Shown here: positions 56,494 through 64,000 of the stretch, piece by piece
Layout of the letters: the number at the start of each line of letters is the position of its first letter
How positions within the stretch are numbered: position 1 is the first letter of the stretch
Translations under genes and position numbers: made by a program
Notes under the pieces: model-generated
Told to the model about the DNA's origin: nothing
Databases searched by the model: none
The model's input: only the letters and a program-made list of their open reading frames with translations
Assembly: GCF_000828575.1 (NCBI RefSeq)
Contig: NZ_AP011952.1
Coordinates: 1,508,501 to 1,572,500 of the forward strand
Direction of reading: 5' to 3'
DNA length: 64,000 nucleotides
From: Methanothermobacter sp. CaT2
GTDB taxonomy: Archaea > Methanobacteriota > Methanobacteria > Methanobacteriales > Methanothermobacteraceae

Positions 56494-58068
56494 ATGAAAG
56501 TCCTCATAATCACAGGAAAACTTGCATCAGAGACTGTAAGGGAAGCATCATCCACTTCCGAGCATGAAGTTCATGTTCACGTTGCTGACACTCCCATAGC
56601 AGCCTTTTTAACACCTCGAAGGATAATATCTGAGATCCGAAAGATTAACTTTTCGGATGAGGGGGAACCTGACATCCTAATCGTGCCGGGACTCATACCC
56701 AAGGATGTGGGGATTATCGGGGAGAGGACAGGCATACCCGCATACAAGGGACCAACAGATGCAGCCGACCTTCCCATAGTTCTGGACCTCCTGGGGGAAC
56801 TTGAACTCTCAACAGAAAAACCCGCCGACAAACTGATAGAGGAGGAACAGAGGAAGAGGGCCCTGCAGTTCATAGAGGACTTTGAGAACGATCAAAGAAG
56901 GATAAGCACACTCCTTGAGAGGGATGAAAACATACTCGTCGGGGGCTTACCGACCGGAAGGGACTTCCCCATGAGGGTCCTCGCCGAGGTGGCCAATGCA
57001 CCCCTCCTGCTGGAGCAGGGCAGGCTCAGGGAACGCATCGATTACTTCATAAGAAGCGGTGCAGACATGATAGACCTTGGAATGCTTGCCGGTGAGGACA
57101 ACTCTCACCTCATACCGGAGATAATAAGGACAGCACGATCCGCAGCAGGGAAGGTGCCGGTAAGCGTGGATAGTCTGAACCCGCCTGAGATTGAGGCTGC
57201 AGTGGAGTGCGGTGCAGACATGATACTGAGCCTCGACCTGGGAAACTACAGGGAGGTTCTGCCGCTCCTCAGGAAACATGGGGTGCCTGCGGTGATCCTG
57301 CCAACAGATTACAGTCAGGGATGGGTCCCGGAGACAGTTGAGGAGAGGGTTGAAGCCCTGGAGGAGCTTAAAAGGAAGTGCCGCGGCATAGATGTCATAG
57401 CTGACCCTGTACTGGACCCTGTAAACAGCAGGAGCATAGTTGACTCGGTTATGGCCTGCAGGATGTACGCAGAGAGAAACCCGGACCCCATATTCTTTGG
57501 TGTGGGTAACGTGACGGAGCTCCTGGACACCGACTCCACCGGCGTAAACGCCCTCCTGGCAGGTTTCGGGATGGAACTTGGTGTCAGCATACTGTTCACG
57601 CCCGAGGAGAGTGGGAAGGCCCGTGGAAGTGTTTATGAATTAGCGGTGGCATCACAGATGATGTTCCTTGCCAGACACCGTGGCTCGGTTCCAAAGGACC
57701 TCGGTATCAACCTGGTGCTGTTCAAGGACAAGAGGAGGTCAGGAGGGGTTGTAGAGAAGGTTGATGTCCCGGTCATTGAGGCAGAGGGAGGAATGAAGTT
57801 CGTTAGGGACAAAATGGGAAGCTTCAAGATTATGGTGGAGGATGGGCAAATAAAGGCAGTACTCTACCAGGGAATGGAGCCCAGAACTGCCCTGACATCA
57901 GACAGCGCCAAAAAATTATATGAGGAGATCATAAATAGAAACCTTGTAAGCAGACTTGAACATGCAGCCTACCTCGGGGCCGAACTTCAGAAGGCAGAGA
58001 TAGCCCTCAGGACAGGCAAAGATTATGTCCAGGATTTTGAACTATTTGAGAGGTCATTCCCGCTTTGA
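56494..58068 (+). CDS. Dihydropteroate synthase-like protein
   Basis: 524 residues. The N-terminal ~150 residues are an archaea-specific domain; the TIM-barrel centre resembles dihydropteroate synthase ([55 protein letters not shown]). Such methanogen proteins have been proposed to act in tetrahydromethanopterin synthesis, but a reaction is not proven. ATG 56494 follows GGGGGTAA. The stop lies in the first of two degenerate repeats. Confidence 0.78.
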   Translation: MKVLIITGKLASETVREASSTSEHEVHVHVADTPIAAFLTPRRIISEIRKINFSDEGEPDILIVPGLIPKDVGIIGERTGIPAYKGPTDAADLPIVLDLLGELELSTEKPADKLIEEEQRKRALQFIEDFENDQRRISTLLERDENILVGGLPTGRDFPMRVLAEVANAPLLLEQGRLRERIDYFIRSGADMIDLGMLAGEDNSHLIPEIIRTARSAAGKVPVSVDSLNPPEIEAAVECGADMILSLDLGNYREVLPLLRKHGVPAVILPTDYSQGWVPETVEERVEALEELKRKCRGIDVIADPVLDPVNSRSIVDSVMACRMYAERNPDPIFFGVGNVTELLDTDSTGVNALLAGFGMELGVSILFTPEESGKARGSVYELAVASQMMFLARHRGSVPKDLGINLVLFKDKRRSGGVVEKVDVPVIEAEGGMKFVRDKMGSFKIMVEDGQIKAVLYQGMEPRTALTSDSAKKLYEEIINRNLVSRLEHAAYLGAELQKAEIALRTGKDYVQDFELFERSFPL

Positions 58069-58150
58069 GGGGATTTAGGAGACAGAGTTGGTGAAAGGGC
58101 CCTAATACATACTTTGAGGGGATTCAGGAGAAGTTTGTGTTGAAGGGACC
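58063..58150 (+). repeat. Degenerate tandem repeat across the gene 3' end
   Basis: CTTTGAGGGGATTTAGGAGA (58063) recurs as CTTTGAGGGGATTCAGGAGA (58112), period 49 bp. The later parts also match (GTTGGTGAAAGGGCCCTAAT against GTGTTGAAGGGACCCTCAT). The first copy contains the stop codon of the dihydropteroate-synthase-like gene. Confidence 0.8.
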
Positions 58151-58188
58151 CTCATACAACTTCATTAACAATTTACAGGAGATTTACC

Positions 58189-59106
58189 ATGCAGTGCACC
58201 AGATGCGGATCAGAGGGTGTCATAATAAACAGGAAATACTCAGGACAGCTACTCTGCAGCGACTGCTTCATAGAGACAACAAGAAAAAAGGTAATGAGGG
58301 ATATAAGGAAATATAAGCTGATAGAACGTGGAGACAGGGTACTTGTCGGTTTATCCGGTGGAAAGGACAGCGTGATGGTCATTGACATCCTTGATGAACT
58401 CAGGGAAAGAAACATAATAGAACTTGAGGCGGTCACCATCGATGAGGGTATAGGCGGGTACCGTGAGGATGGAGTAAGGATCGCCAGGAAAATATGTGCC
58501 GACAGAGGCATACCCCACAGGGTTGTCAGTCTGAAGGACTATGCAGGAATAACACTGGATGAGATAATGAAAAACCCCTCACGGAGCGCATGCACCTACT
58601 GCGGAGTGTTCAGACGCTGGATACTTAACAGGGAGGCCAGGAAGAGCAAGGCAACGAAGATAGCAACCGGCCACAACCTCGACGATGAGACCCAGGCAAT
58701 AGTCATGAATTACCTTGAGGGAAATCTCGAGAACCTCACACGGATAGGCCCCATGACATCATCTGCAGGGGGAAGGTTCATACCAAAAATCAAGCCCCTG
58801 AGGGAGATACCCGAGAAGGAGGTGGCCCTCTATGTACTTGCAAGGGGCCTGGACGTTCACCTTGCAGGGTGTCCCTATGCATCAGGTTCATTCAGGAGGG
58901 AGATAGGTGACTTCCTCAAGCAGATATCAGTGAAACGCCCAACCATAATGTACTCAACACTCAGGGGATTCGACAGGATAAAGGAGATCCTCAGAAGGGA
59001 TTTATCGGAATCAGGGAGATCAGGTATCTGTGTCAAATGCGGTGAACCTGCATCAGGAAAACTCTGCAAGGCATGCACATTTATAGAGGAATTAACGAAA
59101 AGATGA
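58189..59106 (+). CDS. tRNA 2-thiolation enzyme (TtuA/Ncs6 family)
   Basis: 305 residues. The N-terminal zinc finger has CTRCGSEGV and CSDC; the C-terminal one has [16 protein letters not shown]. The PP-loop [12 protein letters not shown] lies near residue 51, and [10 protein letters not shown] near 137 with CPYA near 226 are the cysteines that bind the [4Fe-4S] cluster. It thiolates U34 or U54 of tRNA using a ubiquitin-like sulfur carrier; which position cannot be read. The next gene encodes such a carrier. Confidence 0.9.
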   Translation: MQCTRCGSEGVIINRKYSGQLLCSDCFIETTRKKVMRDIRKYKLIERGDRVLVGLSGGKDSVMVIDILDELRERNIIELEAVTIDEGIGGYREDGVRIARKICADRGIPHRVVSLKDYAGITLDEIMKNPSRSACTYCGVFRRWILNREARKSKATKIATGHNLDDETQAIVMNYLEGNLENLTRIGPMTSSAGGRFIPKIKPLREIPEKEVALYVLARGLDVHLAGCPYASGSFRREIGDFLKQISVKRPTIMYSTLRGFDRIKEILRRDLSESGRSGICVKCGEPASGKLCKACTFIEELTKR

Positions 59107-59134
59107 TGAAACCCCAGTATACATGGTGATAGGG

Positions 59135-59335
59135 ATGAAGTTTACAGTAATCACAGATGACGGGAAGAAAATACTTGAATCAGGGGCTCCACGAAGGATA
59201 AAGGATGTTCTGGGGGAGCTTGAAATTCCCATTGAAACGGTTGTCGTGAAAAAGAACGGCGAAATAGTCATAGAGGAAGAGGAGATCTTCGATGGCGATA
59301 TCATCGAGGTCATAAGGGTTATCTACGGCGGTTAA
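59135..59335 (+). CDS. Ubiquitin-like sulfur carrier (MoaD/ThiS/SAMP-type)
   Basis: 66 residues with a beta-grasp pattern and the C-terminal YGG. The terminal Gly-Gly is adenylated and converted to thiocarboxylate in this family, so it is a likely sulfur donor for the TtuA-type enzyme 28 bp upstream. ATG 59135 (MKFTVITDDG) follows GGTGATAGGG. It may also be conjugated to proteins, as archaeal SAMPs are; that is not shown here. Confidence 0.82.
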   Translation: MKFTVITDDGKKILESGAPRRIKDVLGELEIPIETVVVKKNGEIVIEEEEIFDGDIIEVIRVIYGG

Positions 59336-59345
59336 AGGTGGGTGG

Positions 59346-60206
59346 ATGAAGGTATACTATGAATGCGCACCGTGTTTCCTGAGACAGGCCAGGGAGGCCC
59401 TCGACCTTGCAACCGATGATGAGGAACTCAAACTGAGGGTCATGGAAAATATACTCGAACTCCTCAGTGAGAGGTTCAGGAGGGGACAGGTATCAAATGA
59501 ACTCGGGACCAGGATGCACAGACTCATAAAGGATATGACAGGATCAGAGGACCCCTATCTTGATGAGAAGAGGAGATGCAATGAAATCGCATTGAGGTTC
59601 CTCCCAACTGTAAGGGACTACCTTGAAGGTCACAGCGACCTTGAGAGTCATGTGAAGGTGGCAATAACAGGTAACATAATAGACTTCGGGGCACTGGGCC
59701 TTGACTTCGATCATGACAGGGGTATCCAGGAGTCCCTCAGGGCACCCCTCACCATAAACCATGTCCCACTACTTGAAGATAGACTCAGGGAGGCCTCTGA
59801 GGTCCTTTACCTCCTTGACAACACAGGTGAGATCCTCTTCGACAGGCCGCTCATTGAAAAACTGGTCGAATATGATGTAAGCGTGAAGGTCGCTGTTAAG
59901 GGCGAACCCATCCTTAATGATGCATGCATGGAGGACGCCCTCGAAGCAGGCCTTGATGAAGTTGCTGAAATCGTAACTACAGGTACAGACTCTGTGGGCA
60001 TCGTATACAGTGACCTCTCAGATGAATTCCGGTACATGCTGGATGGAACCGAACTCGTAATAGCCAAGGGTATGGGTAACTATGAGGGCCTAACAGAGAT
60101 CTCTGATGGTTCCAGGGACATATTCTGTCTTCTAAATGCGAAATGCTCTGCAATCGCAAGGGACCTGGGTGTTGCGAGGGGTGACAATGTTGCTGTTAAG
60201 ATCTGA
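59346..60206 (+). CDS. DUF89-family protein (damage-control phosphatase type)
   Basis: 286 residues. CAPCF near residue 8 and the metal-site segments DNTGEILFDRPLIEKL near 157 and AKGMGNYEGLTE near 238 are DUF89 hallmarks. Family members are metal-dependent phosphatases thought to remove damaged phosphometabolites. It starts 10 bp after the sulfur carrier, so it may be in the same operon. The substrate is unknown. Confidence 0.85.
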   Translation: MKVYYECAPCFLRQAREALDLATDDEELKLRVMENILELLSERFRRGQVSNELGTRMHRLIKDMTGSEDPYLDEKRRCNEIALRFLPTVRDYLEGHSDLESHVKVAITGNIIDFGALGLDFDHDRGIQESLRAPLTINHVPLLEDRLREASEVLYLLDNTGEILFDRPLIEKLVEYDVSVKVAVKGEPILNDACMEDALEAGLDEVAEIVTTGTDSVGIVYSDLSDEFRYMLDGTELVIAKGMGNYEGLTEISDGSRDIFCLLNAKCSAIARDLGVARGDNVAVKI

Positions 60207-60247
60207 TTTAGAGGTCATCATGAACTGCAGGAAGGGAGCATGGTAAA

Positions 60248-60685
60248 TTGGATGAAGCAAGGAAGTGGGCCCTATTCGGACTTCTCGCAGGACTCTCAAT
60301 TGTACTCATAATCTATGCAGTCCAGCCCAGAGTGCCTCAGAGCTTCACGACGGATGAAAAGGACCTTAAATGGTATACTGAACATGATGAGGCCATAAAG
60401 GAGGCTTCGAGGACAGGTAAAAATGTTTTCATGGTATTTTCTGCTTCATGGTGTCCGGCATGTCAGAAACTGGAATCTGAGACACTCCAGAACACTGAGG
60501 TTCAGAGGAGGCTGGCAGAGGATTTCATCGCAGTCAAAGTTGATGTTGACACCAGTCCAGCGCTGTCCTCGAGGTACAGAATTTACGGGGTCCCGACGGT
60601 AATAATACTGGATCCCTCTGGAAATGAGATAGGAAGAAGGGAGGGCTACATGAGCCCCGATGAACTCATATCCTATCTGGGGTAG
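60248..60685 (+). CDS. Membrane-anchored thioredoxin-like protein
   Basis: 145 residues. An N-terminal helix (WALFGLLAGLSIVLIIYAV) anchors the protein; the thioredoxin fold has the active site SASWCPACQK near residue 70 and cis-Pro YGVPT near 118. It probably works outside the membrane with the CcdA-like protein 4 bp downstream. Start is TTG 60248 with a distant GGGAG; the start is less certain than the gene. Confidence 0.88.
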   Translation: MDEARKWALFGLLAGLSIVLIIYAVQPRVPQSFTTDEKDLKWYTEHDEAIKEASRTGKNVFMVFSASWCPACQKLESETLQNTEVQRRLAEDFIAVKVDVDTSPALSSRYRIYGVPTVIILDPSGNEIGRREGYMSPDELISYLG

Positions 60686-60689
60686 GATC

Positions 60690-61280
60690 ATGCAGGACCA
60701 TATCATTTCATTCACGGCTGGAATACTATCAGTCCTGTCACCATGCATTCTACCCGTCATACCTGTCCTCTTCTCAGAATCTCTCATCGGTAGCAGGAAA
60801 GAGAGGTTCCTTTTTCTTTCTGGTTTCTCATCCCTCTTTCTCTTCATAATAATCCTCACAGCCATATTCACAGCCTCAGTTAATTACTATCTCCTCTACC
60901 TGAGGATCCCGGCTTCAATCATGCTGATCATCATGGGGCTTCTTGTTCTATCAGAGAAACCCTTAATATCCATCAGGACTCCCCCAGCAGAAAACCATGT
61001 TCTCATGGGCTTACTGACGGCCATCGCCTGGACTCCCTGCTACAGCCCCTACCTCATAGGTGTGATTGCATACTCAGCATATACAGGGATTCCCGGGGCC
61101 CTTGTTAACATGGCACTTTACACCCTGGGACTTACCATAGCCCTCATAGCACTGACCCTTCTGGCCGAACCAGTATTAAGGAGACTCCTGGGAGGCTCCA
61201 GAGATATTAGGAGGGCTTCAGGGGCACTTATAGTAGTTGCAGGTATTTATATGCTTTATCAGCTTATTCCATTACCATGA
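60690..61280 (+). CDS. CcdA/DsbD-family membrane thiol transporter
   Basis: 196 residues, six transmembrane helices. The paired redox cysteines are in SVLSPCILPVIPVL (TM1) and AWTPCYSPYLIG (TM4), the CcdA pattern. It passes reducing equivalents across the membrane, here probably to the thioredoxin just upstream. ATG 60690 follows GGGGTAGG; the open frame begins at 60660 inside the thioredoxin gene. Confidence 0.88.
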   Translation: MQDHIISFTAGILSVLSPCILPVIPVLFSESLIGSRKERFLFLSGFSSLFLFIIILTAIFTASVNYYLLYLRIPASIMLIIMGLLVLSEKPLISIRTPPAENHVLMGLLTAIAWTPCYSPYLIGVIAYSAYTGIPGALVNMALYTLGLTIALIALTLLAEPVLRRLLGGSRDIRRASGALIVVAGIYMLYQLIPLP

Positions 61281-61293
61281 AAGGGGTGATTCT

Positions 61294-62112
61294 TTGAGAG
61301 TTGGATTTATCGGCTTTGGTGAAGTCGCACAGACCCTTGCTTCACGTTTAAGGAGCAGGGGAGTGGAGGTTGTCACATCACTGGAGGGAAGAAGCCCATC
61401 AACCATTGAGAGGGCCAGGACCGTGGGGGTGACTGAAACATCAGAGGAGGATGTTTATTCATGCCCGGTTGTCATATCCGCAGTAACACCCGGTGTTGCA
61501 CTGGATGCCGCAAGGAGGGCAGGCAGACATGTCAGGGGGATATACGTGGATATTAACAACATATCACCTGAGACGGTGCGCATGGCATCGTCCCTCATTG
61601 AAAAGGGAGGATTTGTGGATGCAGCCATAATGGGCAGTGTGAGGCGAAAGGGCGCCGATGTACGTATCATAGCCTCTGGAAGGGATGCAGAGGAATTCAT
61701 GAAGCTCAACAGATATGGATTGAACATTGAGGTGAGGGGACGGGAACCCGGGGATGCATCGGCGATTAAAATGTTGAGGAGCAGCTACACAAAGGGTGTT
61801 TCGGCGCTTCTCTGGGAAACACTAACTGCAGCCCACAGGCTGGGCCTTGAGGAGGACGTACTTGAGATGCTTGAATACACTGAGGGCAATGATTTCAGGG
61901 AATCAGCGATTTCAAGGCTTAAAAGTTCATGCATCCATGCCAGAAGAAGATATGAGGAGATGAAGGAGGTCCAGGATATGCTGGGGGAGGTCATTGACCC
62001 CGTAATGCCCACCTGTATAATGAGGATATTTGAGAAACTGAAGGATGTTGAGGTGTCTGCAGATGCCGATTACAGGGATGTGCTTGATGAGGCCCTCGAC
62101 GCATTCCTGTGA
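61294..62112 (+). CDS. 6-phosphogluconate dehydrogenase-like NAD(P)-binding protein (DUF1932 type)
   Basis: 272 residues. The N-terminal Rossmann domain begins VGFIGFGEVAQTLASRL (G-x-G-x2-A), then YVDINNISPETVRM; the C-terminal helical domain has SAIKMLRSSYTKGVSALLWE, which carries the catalytic Lys. Start is TTG 61294 with GGGGTGAT upstream; the longer frame overlaps ccdA. It is a beta-hydroxyacid dehydrogenase-like enzyme with unknown substrate. Confidence 0.85.
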   Translation: MRVGFIGFGEVAQTLASRLRSRGVEVVTSLEGRSPSTIERARTVGVTETSEEDVYSCPVVISAVTPGVALDAARRAGRHVRGIYVDINNISPETVRMASSLIEKGGFVDAAIMGSVRRKGADVRIIASGRDAEEFMKLNRYGLNIEVRGREPGDASAIKMLRSSYTKGVSALLWETLTAAHRLGLEEDVLEMLEYTEGNDFRESAISRLKSSCIHARRRYEEMKEVQDMLGEVIDPVMPTCIMRIFEKLKDVEVSADADYRDVLDEALDAFL

Positions 62113-62162
62113 GTTAGATGCAGTTATAAGTGTGAAAATAGATACTATTCTAGGGTGAGGAA

Positions 62163-62360
62163 ATGAGTTCAGACCTTGAGAGGGAGTGTGCTGAAAACCT
62201 CATGGGACTTGTGGGTAAAAGGATCATCGACATTGACTTCAGTTCATATGATGATGAATGCTGGAGGATCCACATCAGGACCGAGTCTGAGATGATAGTC
62301 ATGACCTTCTGCCGTGACTGGAAATGTCCGGTGGTGGAGCGGAGGGATAGGGTAAAATAG
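62163..62360 (+). CDS. Small unknown protein
   Basis: 65 residues, acidic N-terminus, with two cysteines near the end (TFCRDWKCPVVERRDRVK). A GGGTGAGGAA precedes ATG 62163, and codon use matches its neighbours, so I think it is real. I do not recognise it. It converges on the nucleotidyltransferase gene. Confidence 0.6.
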   Translation: MSSDLERECAENLMGLVGKRIIDIDFSSYDDECWRIHIRTESEMIVMTFCRDWKCPVVERRDRVK

Positions 62361-62367
62361 ACATTTA

Positions 62368-63711
62368 TTATGGCTCTCGCCCTGTTTTTCTCTGGTTATT
62401 GATTGTTATAAGGACTCTGAATCCATCCCTTCTCCTTTTAACCTTTGCACTGAAGGGTATTATGTGGGAGTCTATTATGAGTCTGAGATAGGTTGCCATC
62501 TGGGCTGGCAGGTGCATGGGGCTTTTTATCTTTGCACCATTCCTTATCTGACAGGAGAGTACACCCCTCCGGTCAACATATATCTTGGCATCCATACCAT
62601 CCTTGACCAGTTTAACCTCATCCCTTCGCAGGTTCAGACCAGCCTCCACCTTTGATGGAGGATTCACTCTGTGTTTGCCACTCTGGAACATTTCATTGGC
62701 CCTCTTTGAGCTGATACCCTCAGCAACCCTCTCTGATACGAACCAGGCCCTCCTTATAACATTTATCACACTCTGATCCGGAGGAATCCACCCCCTCTCA
62801 GTGTAGTGCTCGATCAGGTCCCGCACCTCGGACCTCCTGACGTTCATCTCAATGGAACTCATGGCAAGCCTTGTGAGGACAGGTCCATACCCGGCCTTTC
62901 TGAAGGCAGCCCATATCTGATTCTCCCTGTAAAATCTCCTGTTTTTAACTATGGAATTCACAGCATCAGCGTTTAGATATGCTATTTCCATGAGATCGGC
63001 CTGTGACAGGTTGTTCATCCTTTCCTTTATGATTTCAAGGTTTCTGCGGCCTGGAACCGTGCCCCTCTCTATTTCCCTTTCAAGTATGCTGATGGTTGTA
63101 TCGGGCAGTACCCTCGCAACATCGGGTGGGATCTGAAGGTTGTTCTCAATTATCCTCTGCCTTATCTCCCTACCGGAAATCTTTGAACCATCGACAGTGA
63201 GCTCTGGAATTATATGGAACCTCATTTTACGGCCGTACTTACCATAGAGGAATTCATTGACAGCAAACCATCTTATAACGTTCCTGTTTGGCAGTTCACG
63301 GGGTATCCCACTGAAAATTCCCCTGGATGCAAACTCCCTTGCCTTTCTGATTATGAGGTCTGTTGAGACGTTGGCTGCGTCGACATAGTCAACAACACCA
63401 TCCTCTATCATCATGGCTATCCTTATGGGGACCGTGTAGGCCAGGGTGAGGCGATGGTGCAGACCCTCAACTGGAACAACCCTGTCTGCTCCGGCCTTCA
63501 GGGCCATCTCCTTACGGGCCTCATAGGGGACGAAGAAGGGCGCGTGATTTGCGCTGAAGTCCTTGTTAAGGTATATAACAACTTCATCTCCTGTTTCATC
63601 AGCTATTTCACGTCCCTTCTCTATGAGCCTGGCGTGTCCAAGGTGTACAGGGTCAAAATCAGCGCTTATACCTATCATGTGAATCAGTCTTTGTCCTGAT
63701 TGTGCCGTCAC
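62368..63711 (-). CDS. HIGH-motif nucleotidyltransferase (TmcAL-like)
   Basis: 447 residues. The N-terminal nucleotidyltransferase domain begins [18 protein letters not shown] with the HxGH motif (VHLGH) and continues to [12 protein letters not shown], the ISxxxIR counterpart. A helical and beta C-terminal region of ~220 residues follows. The layout resembles tRNA(Met) cytidine acetate ligase, but the exact substrate is unclear. GTG 63711 overlaps the upstream stop (TAGTG); ATG 63678 (MIGISADFD) is an alternative. Confidence 0.75.
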   Translation of the reverse strand: MTAQSGQRLIHMIGISADFDPVHLGHARLIEKGREIADETGDEVVIYLNKDFSANHAPFFVPYEARKEMALKAGADRVVPVEGLHHRLTLAYTVPIRIAMMIEDGVVDYVDAANVSTDLIIRKAREFASRGIFSGIPRELPNRNVIRWFAVNEFLYGKYGRKMRFHIIPELTVDGSKISGREIRQRIIENNLQIPPDVARVLPDTTISILEREIERGTVPGRRNLEIIKERMNNLSQADLMEIAYLNADAVNSIVKNRRFYRENQIWAAFRKAGYGPVLTRLAMSSIEMNVRRSEVRDLIEHYTERGWIPPDQSVINVIRRAWFVSERVAEGISSKRANEMFQSGKHRVNPPSKVEAGLNLRRDEVKLVKDGMDAKIYVDRRGVLSCQIRNGAKIKSPMHLPAQMATYLRLIIDSHIIPFSAKVKRRRDGFRVLITINNQRKTGREP

Positions 63712-63999
63712 TAGCTGTAATCTTCGTACCTTATATCAGTTGATCCCGTGAGTTCTGAGAATTTTAACTCTGCACTCCACCGCTCCCTGCACTCACATTC
63801 ATAGGGAGGAACCATTTCCTGCTCAAGGTTTGATTTTATTATGAGCTTCTTGAGGTCCCGGTTACACTTCCTGCAGTTGTAGGGGCCCCTTGACGTCCCG
63901 AAACCTGAGGTGTCCATTATTGACGGTATTGACACGGTCTCTCTGGTTCTGTTAATTATCTCAACAAGGCTCCATATCCATGGCGGCCTGTAGGATCCC
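63711..63999 (-). CDS. Zinc-finger protein, 5' end beyond the window
   Basis: The frame stays open to the right edge, so this is probably the C-terminal ~95 residues of a longer gene rather than one starting at the GTG at 63935. It shows CRKC and CEC, likely zinc ligands. The upstream residues [19 protein letters not shown] look protein-like. Its stop overlaps the next start (TAGTG). Function unknown. Confidence 0.6.
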   Translation of the reverse strand, partial: GSYRPPWIWSLVEIINRTRETVSIPSIMDTSGFGTSRGPYNCRKCNRDLKKLIIKSNLEQEMVPPYECECRERWSAELKFSELTGSTDIRYEDYS

Positions 64000-64000
64000 C

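Overview
This window is archaeal chromosome from a hydrogenotrophic methanogen of the Methanobacteriales. Gene content and order match what I remember of Methanothermobacter thermautotrophicus and its close relatives; the genus call is from memory, not from a search. Support comes from complete CODH/acetyl-CoA synthase and pyruvate:ferredoxin oxidoreductase operons, a coenzyme M gene (comA), an archaeal histone, aEF1B, P0/L12 stalk proteins, bifunctional FBP aldolase/phosphatase, ether-lipid enzymes and TATA-type promoters. No insertion sequence, prophage, CRISPR array or rRNA is visible. Genes are dense, with short gaps and many 1-4 bp stop/start overlaps.

Layout. 1-3.1 kb: an ATPase fragment, comA, a pyruvate-kinase-C-terminal-like protein and ftsZ. 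3.2-6.5 kb: secE-nusG-rpl11, then rpl1-P0-rpl12 from an internal promoter. 6.6-13 kb: alaS, a DUF39-ferredoxin protein, thiI and fbp. 13-15.2 kb (minus): DUF434, DUF47/PhoU-like, DUF357 and an archaetidylinositol phosphate synthase-like enzyme. 15.3-24.4 kb: Sua5, radB, an aminotransferase, ABCE1, a histone, pth2, an mfnE-like kinase, a zinc ribbon, aEF1B, a TctA-type permease and a methyltransferase. 24.4-27.1 kb: a TadA/TadC-type secretion pair.

27.2-30.0 kb (minus) holds cbiMNQO for cobalt/nickel uptake. It diverges from cdhA-cdhB-cdhC-cooC-cdhD-cdhE-ferredoxin (30.3-38.4 kb), whose enzyme needs nickel and a cobalt corrinoid. 38.4-41.7 kb: a HEAT-repeat protein, a coding remnant, a geranylgeranyl reductase with a small ferredoxin, tRNA-Leu(UAA) and tRNA-Thr(GGU). 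41.7-51.5 kb is a phosphate region: a phosphoesterase, a membrane protein, an HTH-PhoU protein, a citrate-synthase-like gene, two pstS genes, pstC, pstA, pstB and two phoU genes. 51.6-56.4 kb: a degenerate ferredoxin-like ORF, fumarate hydratase alpha and porCDABEF (minus). 56.5-64 kb: a dihydropteroate-synthase-like protein, a TtuA-type tRNA thiolase with a ubiquitin-like sulfur carrier, DUF89, a thioredoxin/CcdA pair, a dehydrogenase, a nucleotidyltransferase and a gene cut by the right edge.

Most worth a second look: tandem duplications that begin inside the last codons of genes and run past the stop, two of them with the same 56-bp period (aEF1B and phoU) and one older copy after the dihydropteroate-synthase-like gene; a four-unit histidine-rich C-terminal repeat on CbiO; TTCAC/TACAC elements phased by 21 and 42 bp before the pst operon; palindromes in the aEF1B and HTH-PhoU promoters; and a long inverted repeat between the cobalt-transport and CODH/ACS operons.
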